48,433 bases of DNA, taken from the NCBI GenBank assembly GCA_029983675.1, contig JASBYY010000019.1, positions 1 to 48,433 on the forward strand. Direction: 5' to 3'. Positions within the stretch are counted from its first letter, which is position 1. Each line of letters starts with the position of its first letter. Below, one piece after another: positions 8,777 through 17,573 of this stretch. The notes beneath the pieces were generated by a model. The model was not told the origin of the DNA, did no database searches, and saw nothing but the letters and a program-made list of their open reading frames with translations. The position numbers were made by a program, and so were the translations under genes. The DNA is from Bacteroidales bacterium. Lineage in GTDB: Bacteria; Bacteroidota; Bacteroidia; Bacteroidales; F082.

Positions 8777-8810
8777 AAAATGCCGCTGTCCAAAAGGATA
8801 GCGGCATTTT
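8777..8810. terminator. Bidirectional intrinsic terminator
   Basis: Arms 8777-8791 and 8796-8810 form a 15-bp stem with one G-T pair and an AAAA loop. The stem begins AAAA and ends TTTT, so it can work on both strands between the convergent nucleotidase and barrel genes. Confidence 0.85.
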
Positions 8811-8826
8811 CGCATATAGCCCTCTG

Positions 8827-9519
8827 TTATAAGGAGTACACAAAAAACAATGTGAAAACCCTATTGGAGGAGGATTTCATTTCAGTTATGTCATAATTAT
8901 TGGTCAACGCATTAATGAAACCATGCGCATAGCGTGCGCCCATGCCGAAATGCTTGGTCAACCGCGCGTTTGCGCCAATAAACCCTGACACATCCCAATG
9001 GTTGTACTGGTCATCATTCAGCACCTTTCTGTCAAGAAAATAATAGTCATCTTTTTGCGGATCGGATTCTTTTACAAAGACAGTCATGTTCAGCCTGCCC
9101 GAAAAACAATAGGAGAATTTGGAACCGAACTCAAACGACAACCATCTATTTGCTTTCAGTTTCAACGATAGGGGTAGCGAAACATACTGTAGGATAATTC
9201 TGCTATCCACAACACCATGACGCGCAAAAATAACTTTGTAAAAGGTAGAATCCGTTATCCGGGTACCCAATCTTTCGTATTGCAGTTCACCTTGTACGGC
9301 GAGCATTTTATTGATGTCGTACTCATAAAAGACTCCGAACATTGGACAATAGCGCCATTTGTTCTGATCGTATCTGTCGAATGCAAGATTCGTCATACTC
9401 ATACCTAGCTTGACCCCATAACGGTAGTTGGTAGGACGGACGTCGTCCTTCTGTGCTTTTACCGAAACAGCCATAAGTAACATGGCCAGCAATAACACTG
9501 TGATTCTACTTTTCTTCAT
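8827..9519 (-). CDS. Outer-membrane beta-barrel protein, PorT-like
   Basis: A 230-residue exported protein with signal peptide (cleavage near residue 22, VKAQ). The rest alternates polar and hydrophobic residues in short strands (YGVKLGMSMTNLAF, MLAVQGELQYERLG, YVSLPLSLKLKAN, HFGMGARYAHGF) and ends with aromatic VFTLFFVYSL, the pattern of small eight-to-ten-strand outer-membrane barrels (PF13568). The spacing QGELQYE...YVSLPLSLK is characteristic. Function within this family is seldom known. It lies 52 bases after the TPM-domain gene on the same strand and may be co-transcribed with it. Confidence 0.85.
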   Translation of the reverse strand: MKKSRITVLLLAMLLMAVSVKAQKDDVRPTNYRYGVKLGMSMTNLAFDRYDQNKWRYCPMFGVFYEYDINKMLAVQGELQYERLGTRITDSTFYKVIFARHGVVDSRIILQYVSLPLSLKLKANRWLSFEFGSKFSYCFSGRLNMTVFVKESDPQKDDYYFLDRKVLNDDQYNHWDVSGFIGANARLTKHFGMGARYAHGFINALTNNYDITEMKSSSNRVFTLFFVYSL

Positions 9520-9571
9520 CTCTTTGATTCCTTATTATTTGGATTTTCATATTATCGAAATACGCTTTTCT

Positions 9572-10888
9572 TCACCAACTGCCTGTGGCGCCTCCTCCTC
9601 CACTATGACCGCCACCAAAAGAACCGCCGCCAAAACTTCCTCCTCCTGATCCGCTGTCAATCCAAGACCCTCCCACCGCAGATGCTCGTTCCAGTCTCGG
9701 TATTGAATAGGCTTCTATATGCTCATGTCCGCAGTTGCAGCATCGGTAAAGCTTCTCTCCACGTCCAGCGGACGAATAGGTCGGACGTTGTAACACATGA
9801 TTCTTCATCAATTTGTCAGCCAATGCCGTACATTTGCCGCAAACGCGGTATTTGCTGTGTTTTTTGCCACAATAGTTCTCTATTGAAACCATGCCACACG
9901 TGCACACCCACACATCATAATCCCGTGAACGCAAATTCTCCTCAGTCTGTTGGATGCTATTCAAATATTCATCCTCTTCCTTCTCCGACATTTTCCGCAT
10001 CTTGCCATGACAACGCGAACAAATCCTCTCTTTGTTTCGCATACGGCGTATTGCAAGCAAGACAAATGGATACAGTAGCCAAAGCAGTATTAAAACAAAA
10101 GCCACAATGGCAACTTCATTACGCAGCAACTTCATCTTTTCAACCGCATAATTCAGATTGTTCTTGTATGTCTTATTCAGTGTCCGATACTTTTTCCCGA
10201 TATAGGCAAGTGCGAGAAAGAAAAACACGATATTGACGAGTATATACAGACCCAAAAAAACATGCCGTTGGGATGAATCTTCGGAGATGCCCTCATTATC
10301 TTCAGGATGTTGCAAAGGTGTCGGCTCCGCGATGGCATTGTAGGCCGCATGTCTTTCGCCGATAAGGATTTCGGCTATGGCATACGCACCTGAATAAAGC
10401 CCTTCGTCGTAATTGCCCTCCCTGAAATATGGGATAATCTTTTTGCGGATAATATGGTCACAATCGGCATCGGTGAGAGACTGCTCCACGCCATAACCCG
10501 TTTCGATGCGCACTTTTCGCTGATCCTTCACCATTAATAGCAATACGCCGTCGTTGGTTTCAGCCCCTCCGATAGTCCAATAGTTGAACAATTCGTCGCT
10601 GAATTTCTCTATTGTGGACTCTCCTATCGAGTGCAATACCACGACAAAAACATCGGCAGATTGACGCACCGTGTCCAGCAATCTATTGATGCGTTGTTCG
10701 GTTTCTTCTGCAATGATGTTGTCAGGATTTGAAACGTGTATGGCATTGCTTCGAAGGCGCGTGTTGGGCACCTTTTTTACCGTCCAAACTTGTTGTGCCT
10801 GCAAAGGAACAAAAAACAGTACCAAAAGCAGAGTCCCGACAAGCGTCCTCCACCTAATATGATACATGTACATCCAGTGCATTTTCAT
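9572..10888 (-). CDS. TPM-domain membrane protein with zinc-ribbon insert and Gly-rich tail
   Basis: A 438-residue protein. After a signal peptide (about 1-32) comes a TPM domain (about 38-180; NRLLDTVRQSADVFVVVLHS, DGVLLLMVKDQRKVRIETGYG), found in YgcG-type and Psb32/TLP18.3 proteins with reported acid phosphatase or repair roles. Transmembrane helices lie near 210-235 and 258-285. The following segment has many Cys pairs (CSRCH, CTCG, CGKC, CCNCGH) that look like several zinc ribbons on the cytoplasmic side. The C-terminal 30 residues are Gly/Ser repeats with GGGSFGGG, typical of this family. Other in-frame ATGs lie within the first ten codons, so the exact start is uncertain. Confidence 0.82.
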   Translation of the reverse strand: MKMHWMYMYHIRWRTLVGTLLLVLFFVPLQAQQVWTVKKVPNTRLRSNAIHVSNPDNIIAEETEQRINRLLDTVRQSADVFVVVLHSIGESTIEKFSDELFNYWTIGGAETNDGVLLLMVKDQRKVRIETGYGVEQSLTDADCDHIIRKKIIPYFREGNYDEGLYSGAYAIAEILIGERHAAYNAIAEPTPLQHPEDNEGISEDSSQRHVFLGLYILVNIVFFFLALAYIGKKYRTLNKTYKNNLNYAVEKMKLLRNEVAIVAFVLILLWLLYPFVLLAIRRMRNKERICSRCHGKMRKMSEKEEDEYLNSIQQTEENLRSRDYDVWVCTCGMVSIENYCGKKHSKYRVCGKCTALADKLMKNHVLQRPTYSSAGRGEKLYRCCNCGHEHIEAYSIPRLERASAVGGSWIDSGSGGGSFGGGSFGGGHSGGGGATGSW

Positions 10889-10908
10889 TCTATAGCAAAT
10901 TGATATTG

Positions 10909-10916
10909 CAAAGATA
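10909..10916 (-). promoter_or_regulatory. -7 box of the TPM gene
   Basis: TATCTTTG on the reverse strand, 21 bases before ATG 10888. The nearest TTG is 23 bases further upstream, longer than ideal. Confidence 0.5.
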
Positions 10917-11023
10917 ATTCATTTTGCCATGTCCATTAGCAACGGCCATTTTTCTTTGGCATTATTACACAATGTTCTCCAATGCCACATCTTTTACTGT
11001 CTGACCCACGTTGCAGCCAATCA

Positions 11024-11626
11024 TTATCGGATCTTTTCCGTAATATCTTTCACGGCACCAACGCCTTTTAAAACCGTTCCAATGGGGACAAGCTCATTTT
11101 TCAGCAAATCGACTTGAACGCTGTATTTTAGCACATTGCCTTTGCTGTCCTTGATTGTCATATTTGTATTCGGCATGGCATTTCTAAAATTGCATCTTAA
11201 GAAGAAAGGCGTCCCGCTTCCTTGATAAAGAAGTTTGCCCGAAGTAGGATCTTCGTCCTTCAGAAACATTTCTTTTGTGTATGCATTGACCGAGACCACC
11301 GCATTTGAATCGCGAGGTATTACCAAATAATACTCCTCCCCCTCTTGACCAACAACAGGCGCGTCTTCAACGAGGTGGTTACAGATCATGTCCGAATATG
11401 CTTTTGACTCTTTCATAGATGCAATGTCATCATAATAACCCAAGAAAGCCACAGCGACGATATCTTCAGCATCCCAACTTATTTTATTTTTTACGCAGGT
11501 TGCACAATTGTGCTTCAATACTTCTTTTGGGACAGCCGTTTTGCCATTATCCTTTCGTTTATTACGGTTTTCACATGCCGACATGGCCAACAACATGGCG
11601 AGTGTAAGAAGCAAATAGGTTTTCAT
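11024..11626 (-). CDS. Unassigned lipoprotein
   Basis: A 200-residue protein whose N-terminus ends in MSAC with Cys18, a lipobox, followed by a basic Asn/Lys/Arg-rich linker (ENRNKRKDNGK). A CATC pair occurs near residue 41. The rest is mixed alpha/beta with no recognised family. It lies about 80 bases after another unassigned exported protein on the same strand and no promoter box was found between them, so the two are probably one unit. Function unknown. Confidence 0.75.
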   Translation of the reverse strand: MKTYLLLTLAMLLAMSACENRNKRKDNGKTAVPKEVLKHNCATCVKNKISWDAEDIVAVAFLGYYDDIASMKESKAYSDMICNHLVEDAPVVGQEGEEYYLVIPRDSNAVVSVNAYTKEMFLKDEDPTSGKLLYQGSGTPFFLRCNFRNAMPNTNMTIKDSKGNVLKYSVQVDLLKNELVPIGTVLKGVGAVKDITEKIR

Positions 11627-11707
11627 CGCAGTATGTATTAATTATTTTTTCAAACCGATTTATCTTGATGACAATGTAATGACAAAACACATTGAGGAGA
11701 AAGTTCT

Positions 11708-12892
11708 CTACCATTTCCAATGCGAATACAAGTCGATAATGTTTGCATTTCGCTCCATGGCATCGACATATTCGCTTAAATAACCAAAAGGCACTGAAAC
11801 ACCGTCATGTACAACCAATGGTTTTTGCCCTGACGCACGCTTTTTCACCTGTGTCTTCACAATCTTGCCTTCCGAAAAATAGCAGTACAACTCAACAACA
11901 TTCTCTTCTGTATCGGGCAGGCAACCGAAATAATAGATCAGCTGGCCGTTATTGTAAAGATACTCTTCATTAAAATTACGTTCTCCGATATTGTATTTCA
12001 AAGTGACAAATATTGGAGATTTATCTTCAAGGCTGCAATAGTAAATGTAATTCCAGGTCTGCATGCCTATACCCGGAACATTTTTACCATCTCTGATTTC
12101 AATTTTCCGGCATATTCCCGGGGTCTCCTGATGTTGCTTCACGAGTTGCTTGGCCTTGTAATAGGCCTTCTTGATGCCATCCAGTCTTACGGGTTTTTCC
12201 GCATCCAATTGAAAAGCATTTCCATCCCAGTACAAAGATCTAACCTTGGTAAGGTCATATTCATCCACCGAAGCCACCATGCCGTTAGCAAGCGTCGTTT
12301 CGGAAAGCGAAACGCGCATGGCTGCTTCAACACAAGAAATGTCGTAGCTAACATAGTTCTGGCACAACCTATCATTGGCTGCTCTTTTGAACTCCGCAGT
12401 AACGGAATCGGGATATTTTTTATCTGTAAAATGCCGCATTTCGATTTGAGGCAACAGATGTTCAATACACACAAAGCTTTTGTTTTCAGGGTGATAACTA
12501 TAGAAATACTGTTGATTTCCGTGCGGAGTGGAACTGTGTACTACAACTAATAATTCATCGGATGACGACTTGTCCCAACACCGCATACCCCATGAGAAGT
12601 CAACATTATCGCTGAGATAATGCAAGTAATCTTCACGCCCTATCACCAGCGCATCCCCTTCAAAAGCGTCGGAAATAGAACTTTCATAAGCCATCCCGTT
12701 GGAAAGCAACGACAAACGCTCATCTTGTGAAAAACCCATGATGCACGAGTCGGGCAGATACAAACAAATCTGAGCAATTCTCGGTTTATCATTGAATAAA
12801 TCCGACCTTTCCTGTGCATTCACCTTGTTAACAAAACAGGTAATGCACATGGTGACCGCTACTAATAAAATACGCTTCGGTACTGTTTTCAT
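11708..12892 (-). CDS. Unassigned exported protein
   Basis: A 394-residue protein with a signal peptide (cleavage near residue 27, VNAQ). The N-terminal 120 residues (ARIAQICLYLPDS-like start, then DELLVVVHSSTPHG) resemble in pattern the DUF3256-type periplasmic proteins of Bacteroidota, a weak match by eye. The central part reads like beta-rich sheet, and the C-terminus ends in aromatic SHWKW. No catalytic motif is seen. A good promoter (12913-12943) precedes it, and the lipoprotein gene follows downstream. Confidence 0.75.
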   Translation of the reverse strand: MKTVPKRILLVAVTMCITCFVNKVNAQERSDLFNDKPRIAQICLYLPDSCIMGFSQDERLSLLSNGMAYESSISDAFEGDALVIGREDYLHYLSDNVDFSWGMRCWDKSSSDELLVVVHSSTPHGNQQYFYSYHPENKSFVCIEHLLPQIEMRHFTDKKYPDSVTAEFKRAANDRLCQNYVSYDISCVEAAMRVSLSETTLANGMVASVDEYDLTKVRSLYWDGNAFQLDAEKPVRLDGIKKAYYKAKQLVKQHQETPGICRKIEIRDGKNVPGIGMQTWNYIYYCSLEDKSPIFVTLKYNIGERNFNEEYLYNNGQLIYYFGCLPDTEENVVELYCYFSEGKIVKTQVKKRASGQKPLVVHDGVSVPFGYLSEYVDAMERNANIIDLYSHWKW

Positions 12893-12912
12893 CTCTATTA
12901 TTCTTCAAGGGG

Positions 12913-12943
12913 CAAAGATATTACAAATGTCAACCCATGTCAA
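12913..12943 (-). promoter_or_regulatory. Promoter of the exported-protein/lipoprotein pair
   Basis: On the reverse strand TTG (12943-12941), 20-base spacer, TATCTTTG (12920-12913), 20 bases before ATG 12892. Full match to the phylum promoter. Confidence 0.7.
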
Positions 12944-13111
12944 TAGGTAATATTACCTGATTATTACATTGTTTCCTATCATTTTCAGCAAGATGCGAGC
13001 CATAAAACCAATTTTAACAATAACCATGAAGCACAAAATCCAAAAACAGCATTTATCTGTCTCAAAACTCATCATAACAAGTGAAAAAGAAATGTAAAAC
13101 CCCCATTAATG

Positions 13112-13161
13112 GTGATAGAATTATCACTCAAGTTGTCTTAATTTTGCACGCGTAAATTACG
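13112..13161 (+). promoter_or_regulatory. feo promoter with two dyads (candidate iron operator)
   Basis: TAATTTTG (13139-13146) is the -7 box. GTGATA-GAAT-TATCAC (13112-13127) is a perfect 6-4-6 inverted repeat covering the -33 region, and CGTAA-A-TTACG (13151-13161) is a perfect dyad at the expected start of transcription. A repressor bound to either would block the polymerase, so they are candidate sites for an iron-sensing regulator (Fur or DtxR/IdeR type). Regulator identity is inference. Confidence 0.55.
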
Positions 13162-13235
13162 TGGTCTTTTGACAAAGAATTCTCTTCAAAGAAAATTGCC
13201 AAATTCCATCTTTTACAACGAAGAACACATCCTAT

Positions 13236-15722
13236 ATGGAAACAGAAAACACACAATTACAGACATTAGACACCATTTCGACAGGTTCAAAGTGCATCAT
13301 TGTCAAAATAAACGGCCACGGCGGACTGCGTCACCGGCTGATGGAGATGGGCTTTGTGAAGGGCGAGATGGTGTCGGTGCTGAAAAATGCGCCTCTGCTG
13401 GACCCTATCGAATACCAAATCATGACAGGACATGTTTCGTTGCGACGCAGCGAAGCCGCAAAAATCCAAGTCCTGCCGATAGGTCATCCCATCAGCAACA
13501 CGTTTCATTACAATGGCGTTGTTTCCGATGAGCAAGCGATCCGGGTTTATAAGGAAAAAAGCAAGGAAATCACCGTCGCACTCGTTGGCAATCCGAATTG
13601 CGGCAAAACATCGCTTTTCAACCATGCGACGGGGCTGCACGAAAAGGTGGGCAATTATAGCGGTGTCACGGTCGATATGAAAGTCGGCGTGTTTCATCAA
13701 GGCGGCTACACCATCAACCTCGTTGATTTGCCGGGCACCTACTCCATCACCGAATACACCCCCGAAGAACTGTATGTGCGGGAATACATCACCAAGCAAA
13801 ACCCCGACATAGTGCTCAACATTGTCGATGCTTCAAACCTTGAGCGAAACCTCTATCTCACCACGCAACTTATCGATATGAATGTGCGCGTGGTCATGGC
13901 ACTCAACATGTATGATGAGTTGATTGCAAAAGGTGATAGGTTTGATTATCAAAGCCTTAGCGAGATGCTGGGTTTTCCTATCGTCCCCACAACGGCATCC
14001 AAGGGCATTGGCATTGACAAGGTGTTGCAAACCATCATCGACGTTTACGAAAACGAAGACCTGCTGACACGGCACATCCACGTCAACTATGGTCTCGATA
14101 TAGAGGAACAAATCGATAAGGTAAAAGCCCTTATCACGGTCAACAAGGACATCGTCAACGATTACCCGGCACGTTCCATTGCCATCAATCTGATTGAGGA
14201 AAACAAAGTCACCGGCGAAGAAGTGGCCAAGCTGCCTAATGGAGCCGAAATTCTCCGCACGAGCAGGATTTGCCACGAGACCTTGGAAAAACGCTATGGC
14301 GAAGAAGCCACCATGATCATCGTCAATGCGCGTTATGCCTTTATCCGTGGCGCTTTGAAAGAGACCTACCAGCCCAACCGCGACGACCGCAAGGCGAATA
14401 AGCCGTATGCCATCGACGACATCCTTACCAACCGTTGGCTTGGCTTTCCTATCCTGATACTGTTTCTGTGGATCATGTTCCAAGCCACTTTCACCCTCGG
14501 CGCGCCCTTGCAGGCTTGGATTGAACAAGGTGTGGCATGGTTGGGCGGCACTGTTGGGAGCACCATGCCCGACGGCATACTGAAAGACCTTATCGTTGAC
14601 GGCATCATTGCCGGCGTGGGAGGTGTCATCGTTTTTCTTCCCAACATTCTGATACTCTTTCTGTTCATCTCAATTCTTGAAGATACGGGCTACATGGCGC
14701 GAGCGGCATTCATCATGGACAAGCTTATGCACAAAATCGGGCTGCATGGCAAATCTTTCATCCCCTTCCTCATTGGCTTTGGATGTAGCGTTCCAGCCAT
14801 CATGGCCACACGCACCCTCGAAAACCGGAAAGACCGCATCCTGACCATCATCGGCATACCTTTCATGTCCTGTTCGGCACGGCTGCCGGTCTATCTCCTA
14901 TTGGTCGGTGCTTTCTTCGGGAAAAACCAAGGCTTAGTCATGCTAAGCATCTATTTAATTGGCATCGTCGTTGCCATTTTGACAGCCCTACTTATGAAAA
15001 ATACGGTGTTCAAAAACAATTCCGAGCATTTCGTCATGGAATTGCCACCCTACCGCATACCAACCCTGCGTAACACGCTGATTCACATGTGGGAAAAGAG
15101 TGCACAGTATTTGAAAAAAATGGGTACGATTATTTTGGCGGCATCCGTAATCATTTGGTTATTAGGATATTTTCCACGACACTCCGAACAAATTGATCGG
15201 ATTGCACAGCAAATCGAAACCGTTGAAGCCGATGAAGCTTTGGACGAAAACACAAAAGAAACCGAAACACACCGGCTCAGTATGGAAATGGCCGCCGTGC
15301 AAAGCGAAAACTCCTATATCGGCAGATTAGGACATCTCATCTCACCCGTGGTACATCCTCTCGGCTTCGACTGGAAAATGGGCGTAAGCCTGCTCACCGG
15401 CATGGGTGCGAAAGAAATCGTAGTCTCCACAATGGGAGTGCTCTATCAGGCCGAAGAAGATGAAAACAACACCATACTGGTTGAAAAAATAAAAGAACAA
15501 CAGTGGACGACGGGAAAACTAACCGGGCAGCCTGTCTTTACTCCTTTTGTGGCTTACAACTACATGCTTTTCATACTGTTATACTTCCCTTGTATCGCTG
15601 CCGTAGCCGCCATTGGACGTGAAGCAGGGCACAAATGGGCCGCTTTCTCTCTGCTCTACAACACAGGTATCGCGTGGCTGATATGCTTTATTGTCTATCA
15701 GGTCGGAATGGGACTATTCTAA
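13236..15722 (+). CDS. feoB: Ferrous iron transport protein, FeoA-FeoB fusion
   Basis: An 828-residue protein joining an SH3-like FeoA domain (about 8-80; GLRHRLMEMGFVKGEMV) to FeoB. The G domain (about 110-280) has G1 GNPNCGKTS at 118-126, G3 DLPG and G4 NMYD. The membrane part starts near residue 400 and holds two Gate domains, with GCSVPAIMATRT and CSARLPVYLLL, the conserved Cys-containing pore motifs. A FeoB C-terminal region follows, ending YQVGMGLF. FeoB moves Fe2+ across the inner membrane under GTP control. The fusion is common in Bacteroidota. A Cys-rich small membrane protein follows 27 bases later, as in many Feo operons. Dyads at the promoter suggest iron-responsive control. Confidence 0.97.
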   Translation: METENTQLQTLDTISTGSKCIIVKINGHGGLRHRLMEMGFVKGEMVSVLKNAPLLDPIEYQIMTGHVSLRRSEAAKIQVLPIGHPISNTFHYNGVVSDEQAIRVYKEKSKEITVALVGNPNCGKTSLFNHATGLHEKVGNYSGVTVDMKVGVFHQGGYTINLVDLPGTYSITEYTPEELYVREYITKQNPDIVLNIVDASNLERNLYLTTQLIDMNVRVVMALNMYDELIAKGDRFDYQSLSEMLGFPIVPTTASKGIGIDKVLQTIIDVYENEDLLTRHIHVNYGLDIEEQIDKVKALITVNKDIVNDYPARSIAINLIEENKVTGEEVAKLPNGAEILRTSRICHETLEKRYGEEATMIIVNARYAFIRGALKETYQPNRDDRKANKPYAIDDILTNRWLGFPILILFLWIMFQATFTLGAPLQAWIEQGVAWLGGTVGSTMPDGILKDLIVDGIIAGVGGVIVFLPNILILFLFISILEDTGYMARAAFIMDKLMHKIGLHGKSFIPFLIGFGCSVPAIMATRTLENRKDRILTIIGIPFMSCSARLPVYLLLVGAFFGKNQGLVMLSIYLIGIVVAILTALLMKNTVFKNNSEHFVMELPPYRIPTLRNTLIHMWEKSAQYLKKMGTIILAASVIIWLLGYFPRHSEQIDRIAQQIETVEADEALDENTKETETHRLSMEMAAVQSENSYIGRLGHLISPVVHPLGFDWKMGVSLLTGMGAKEIVVSTMGVLYQAEEDENNTILVEKIKEQQWTTGKLTGQPVFTPFVAYNYMLFILLYFPCIAAVAAIGREAGHKWAAFSLLYNTGIAWLICFIVYQVGMGLF

Positions 15723-15749
15723 AAATTCATCATTAAAAAAGAACGGGAT

Positions 15750-15941
15750 ATGATCTGGCAATATGTTATCGTCGCAATCATCGTTGCTGCTGCCATTGGC
15801 TACATGATTCGCACCTTCATCCATAAGACGAAACGCGGCTGTTCTTGTGGTGGAGCCGGCAAAAACAACGTAAAGGAAAGCGACAGGCAAGGTTGCACAT
15901 GCTGTGACAACAGCGATTGCCCATTGTGCAAGAAGAAATAA
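15750..15941 (+). CDS. FeoB-associated Cys-rich membrane protein
   Basis: A 63-residue protein with one N-terminal transmembrane helix (about 3-22) followed by a cytoplasmic tail holding eight Cys (GCSCGG, GCTCCDNSDCPLC). This is the layout of the FeoB-associated Cys-rich family (PF12669-like) encoded beside feoB. It may play the part of FeoC or pass Fe2+ at the cytoplasmic face; the role is not established. Located 27 bases after feoB, in the same operon. Confidence 0.88.
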   Translation: MIWQYVIVAIIVAAAIGYMIRTFIHKTKRGCSCGGAGKNNVKESDRQGCTCCDNSDCPLCKKK

Positions 15942-16020
15942 AAGGCTCGGACACAACGACCTGAAATCTTGGAAAACCCCAACAACGGCTTTCCATTATT
16001 TCTCCTACACGAAAAATCTC

Positions 16021-16028
16021 TATCTTTG
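16021..16028 (+). promoter_or_regulatory. -7 box of smpB (leaderless transcript likely)
   Basis: TATCTTTG ends only 7 bases before ATG 16036. Transcription would begin at or next to the start codon, giving a leaderless or near-leaderless mRNA. The -33 region is weak. Confidence 0.6.
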
Positions 16029-16035
16029 CGCCGCA

Positions 16036-16509
16036 ATGGAAAACAAGAAAAACGCCGGTAACGGTATCACTATAAAAAACAAGCGTGCTTCGTTCGAGTA
16101 TTACCTCGTCGAAACACTTACAGCGGGCATTGTGCTCACCGGCACCGAAATCAAGTCCATACGCGGCGGCAAAGCCAGTCTTGCCGAGGCCTATTGCTCT
16201 TTCAGGAACAACGAACTGTTTGTTGTCGGCATGCACATCGCCGAGTATGCGCAAGGCACCTACAACAACCACGAGCCTAAGCGCGACCGCAAGTTGTTGC
16301 TCAACACCCGCGAGTTGCGCAAACTGAAAAACAAAGTGCAGGAAAAAGGCTTCACCATCATTCCTGTCACCTTATTTATTAACGATAAGGGTCTTGCCAA
16401 ACTCGATATCGCCCTTGCCCGTGGAAAACACTATTACGATAAACGCGAAACCCTAAAGGCAAAGGACACAAAACGCGAAATCGACAAACTGAAAACACAA
16501 AGATATTGA
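16036..16509 (+). CDS. smpB: SsrA-binding protein SmpB
   Basis: A 157-residue protein matching SmpB throughout: KNKRASFEYYLVETLTAGIVL, TGTEIKSIRGGKASL, the tmRNA-contacting core EPKRDRKLLLN, and the basic tail (KHYYDKRETLKAKDTKRE). With tmRNA it rescues stalled ribosomes. ATG 16036 is preferred over an upstream in-frame start at 15904 because the family begins here and a promoter box sits just before it; the longer frame would also run into the Cys-rich gene. Confidence 0.97.
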   Translation: MENKKNAGNGITIKNKRASFEYYLVETLTAGIVLTGTEIKSIRGGKASLAEAYCSFRNNELFVVGMHIAEYAQGTYNNHEPKRDRKLLLNTRELRKLKNKVQEKGFTIIPVTLFINDKGLAKLDIALARGKHYYDKRETLKAKDTKREIDKLKTQRY

Positions 16510-16662
16510 TGGATCCCGCACAAAATAAGAAAAACAAATAAACCAAACAAAAAAGGATGCCAATGACCCATCATATTTTGATAAAGGATAAAATCTGCTT
16601 CCATCTAGCCATGTTCCCCTAAAAAAATGATCTGAAACTCCTTTTCTCACAAAGAAATTGTA

Positions 16663-16670
16663 TATTTTTG
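16663..16670 (+). promoter_or_regulatory. -7 box of the fibre/GH5/AlgI/AlgJ operon
   Basis: TATTTTTG fits TAnnTTTG, with no clear -33. The leader to ATG 16777 would be about 100 bases. No other promoter box is seen before 22305, so four genes probably share it. Confidence 0.5.
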
Positions 16671-16776
16671 CAAAAATCATACAATGATAAGATAATGTCT
16701 GGATGTAGGCTAACGGGTTCTTCTACATCTGGGCAATAAAGGTTAAATTATTAGAACCCACAAATTAAATCAGAAA

Positions 16777-17558
16777 ATGAAAAATTGTTTTTTCTTACTT
16801 ATCGCATTATCGCTTCTTTTTATAAAGACAAATGCTCAAACTTATTATATTAATAGCACAACAAATGCTTCATTGGGTAATGGATCGTTATTACACACAA
16901 ATGAATTTAAAATCGGAAATTCTTCATCAAGTACCGAACGAGCAAAAAATATATTGAAAATTGGTGACGGAAGCCATATTCAAATTGGAGAATGGGAAGC
17001 TGATAATAAACTTTCGTTTAAAGCAACAAGTTATAATTTCACCAATGGAAATGTTGGAATAGGCATTACCAATCCTACTGCCAAATTATCAGTTAGCGGG
17101 AAGATCTCGTCAAATGCTTTGATAATTGACAACCATCAAAGCGAGGATTGGTCACACGCATTTTATCTTAAGGTTGATAGAGATTTGACCAAAGCATTTA
17201 CAATTTGTGATAAAAACGCAAAGGAAGTTTTTAGAGTTTTGGGGAATGGCATTGTTTACTCAAAGAGAGTGATTGCGGAATCCTTTGAAGTAAGACCTGA
17301 TGCCCTATATATTTATTGGTACGACAACGTGTTTAAATCAGATTATAAACTAAAATCTCTTTTTGAAGTTGAAAAATTCATAAAAGAAAATAGCCATCTT
17401 CCAGATGTTCCATCAGAAAAAGAGATTAATGAACAGGGTTTTGATATGGCTAAGATGGACGGGCTACTCCTAAAAAAATCGAAGAACTTACGCTTTATGT
17501 AATACAACAGCAAAAAGAAATAGAAAATCTAAAGCAAAAAGTAAATAGTAACAACTAA
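16777..17558 (+). CDS. Exported fibre-like protein with an A7 frameshift
   Basis: Frame 0 runs from 16777 to a stop at 17502 (241 residues): signal peptide (cleavage near residue 21, NAQ), then GNVGIGITNPTAKLSVSG, a motif of Bacteroidota surface fibre-like proteins, and a C-terminal segment (ENSHLPDVPSEKEINEQGFD) like that found in front of tail-fibre chaperone coiled coils. At 17472-17478 the codons CTA AAA AAA contain the heptamer A_AAA_AAA. A -1 shift there continues as KKIEELTLYVIQQQKEIENL and stops at 17558, giving the coiled coil usual for this family. So either a base was lost from the A-run (mutation or sequencing error) or the heptamer is a programmed -1 site. The coordinates include the shifted end. 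Signal peptide and location suggest surface exposure. Confidence 0.65.
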
Positions 17559-17573
17559 TTTGATATAACAAAT

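Noticed and set aside
16453..16680. 75-codon minus-strand frame after smpB
   Set aside because: It runs into smpB and has no promoter or family signal.
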